DNA of 64,000 nucleotides. Origin: an uncultured Lachnospiraceae bacterium (GTDB taxonomy: Bacteria; Bacillota; Clostridia; Lachnospirales; Lachnospiraceae). Positions 63,988 to 64,000 of this stretch are shown one piece after another; position 1 is the first letter of the stretch; each line of letters begins with the position of its first letter. The DNA lies in assembly GCA_910585215.1 (NCBI GenBank), contig CAJUDQ010000012.1:19173-83172 (forward strand), in the 5' to 3' direction. Below the pieces are notes generated by a model. The model saw nothing but the letters and a program-made list of their open reading frames with translations, had not been told where the DNA came from and searched no databases. Both the position numbers and the translations under genes were made by a program.

Positions 63988-64000
63988 TTTTATCCCTCCT

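Overview
The window is low-GC chromosomal DNA from an endospore-forming Clostridia, most likely a Lachnospiraceae. The evidence is the spoIIAA-spoIIAB-sigF operon, a T-box-controlled valS, DUF1848, DUF3237 and CD3324-type families, AGGAGG ribosome binding sites and TTGACA/TATAAT promoters. No rRNA or convincing tRNA gene is present, and no intact mobile element; two decayed IS200/IS605 tnpB relics are.

Layout. 1-7.1 kb is a minus-strand cluster: a truncated alpha/beta hydrolase with its own promoter and palindrome, then DUF4303, a tRNA-dihydrouridine synthase, a 1365-residue BspA-type leucine-rich repeat protein and an iron-sulfur aldo/keto reductase. 7.3-14.8 kb holds DUF1848, an MFS exporter preceded by a 34-codon leader ORF, a self-regulated TetR gene, a class C beta-lactamase-like hydrolase overlapping a short UvrA-like (DrrC-type) ABC ATPase, and a P-loop protein. 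14.8-28.7 kb is a complete type I-B CRISPR-Cas locus: 63 repeats and 62 spacers, leader at the right end, and cas6-cas8b-cas7-cas5-cas3-cas4-cas1-cas2, all read leftward. In front of cas6 lies a degenerate repeat-spacer-repeat unit directly after the predicted cas promoter. 28.8-38 kb has a SUKH-like protein, a chemoreceptor, a Sel1-repeat protein, DUF3237, a glycerol-1-phosphate dehydrogenase, a HAD phosphatase, a MerR regulator with a non-ATG start and a GT8 glycosyltransferase.

38-50 kb is mostly core metabolism: argF, birA, dusB, the sigma F operon, a zinc-ribbon/TPR membrane protein with a hidden 54-residue neighbour, folC and valS. 50.4-52.9 kb is a TIGR03915/TIGR03916 DNA-repair pair whose promoter carries two LexA-like boxes. 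53-64 kb contains a GT4 glycosyltransferase, pepT, a pair of tandem small-RNA-like units sharing an ACTCCTCCCC motif, a lipoprotein, a metallophosphoesterase, cysE-cysS-mrnC-rlmB, a receiver-like protein without its phospho-acceptor Asp, and a small secreted protein.

Most interesting points: the CRISPR-like unit in the cas 5' region, whose pseudo-spacer resembles the DNA beside the cas promoter (a possible crRNA-guided autoregulator); the twin RNAs with an anti-Shine-Dalgarno motif; the exporter leader ORF with mutually exclusive stems; the SOS-type control of the repair pair; a T-box-like attenuator before cysE; and a palindromic repeat family found at three intergenic sites. All functional calls come from reading the sequence; no database search was run.
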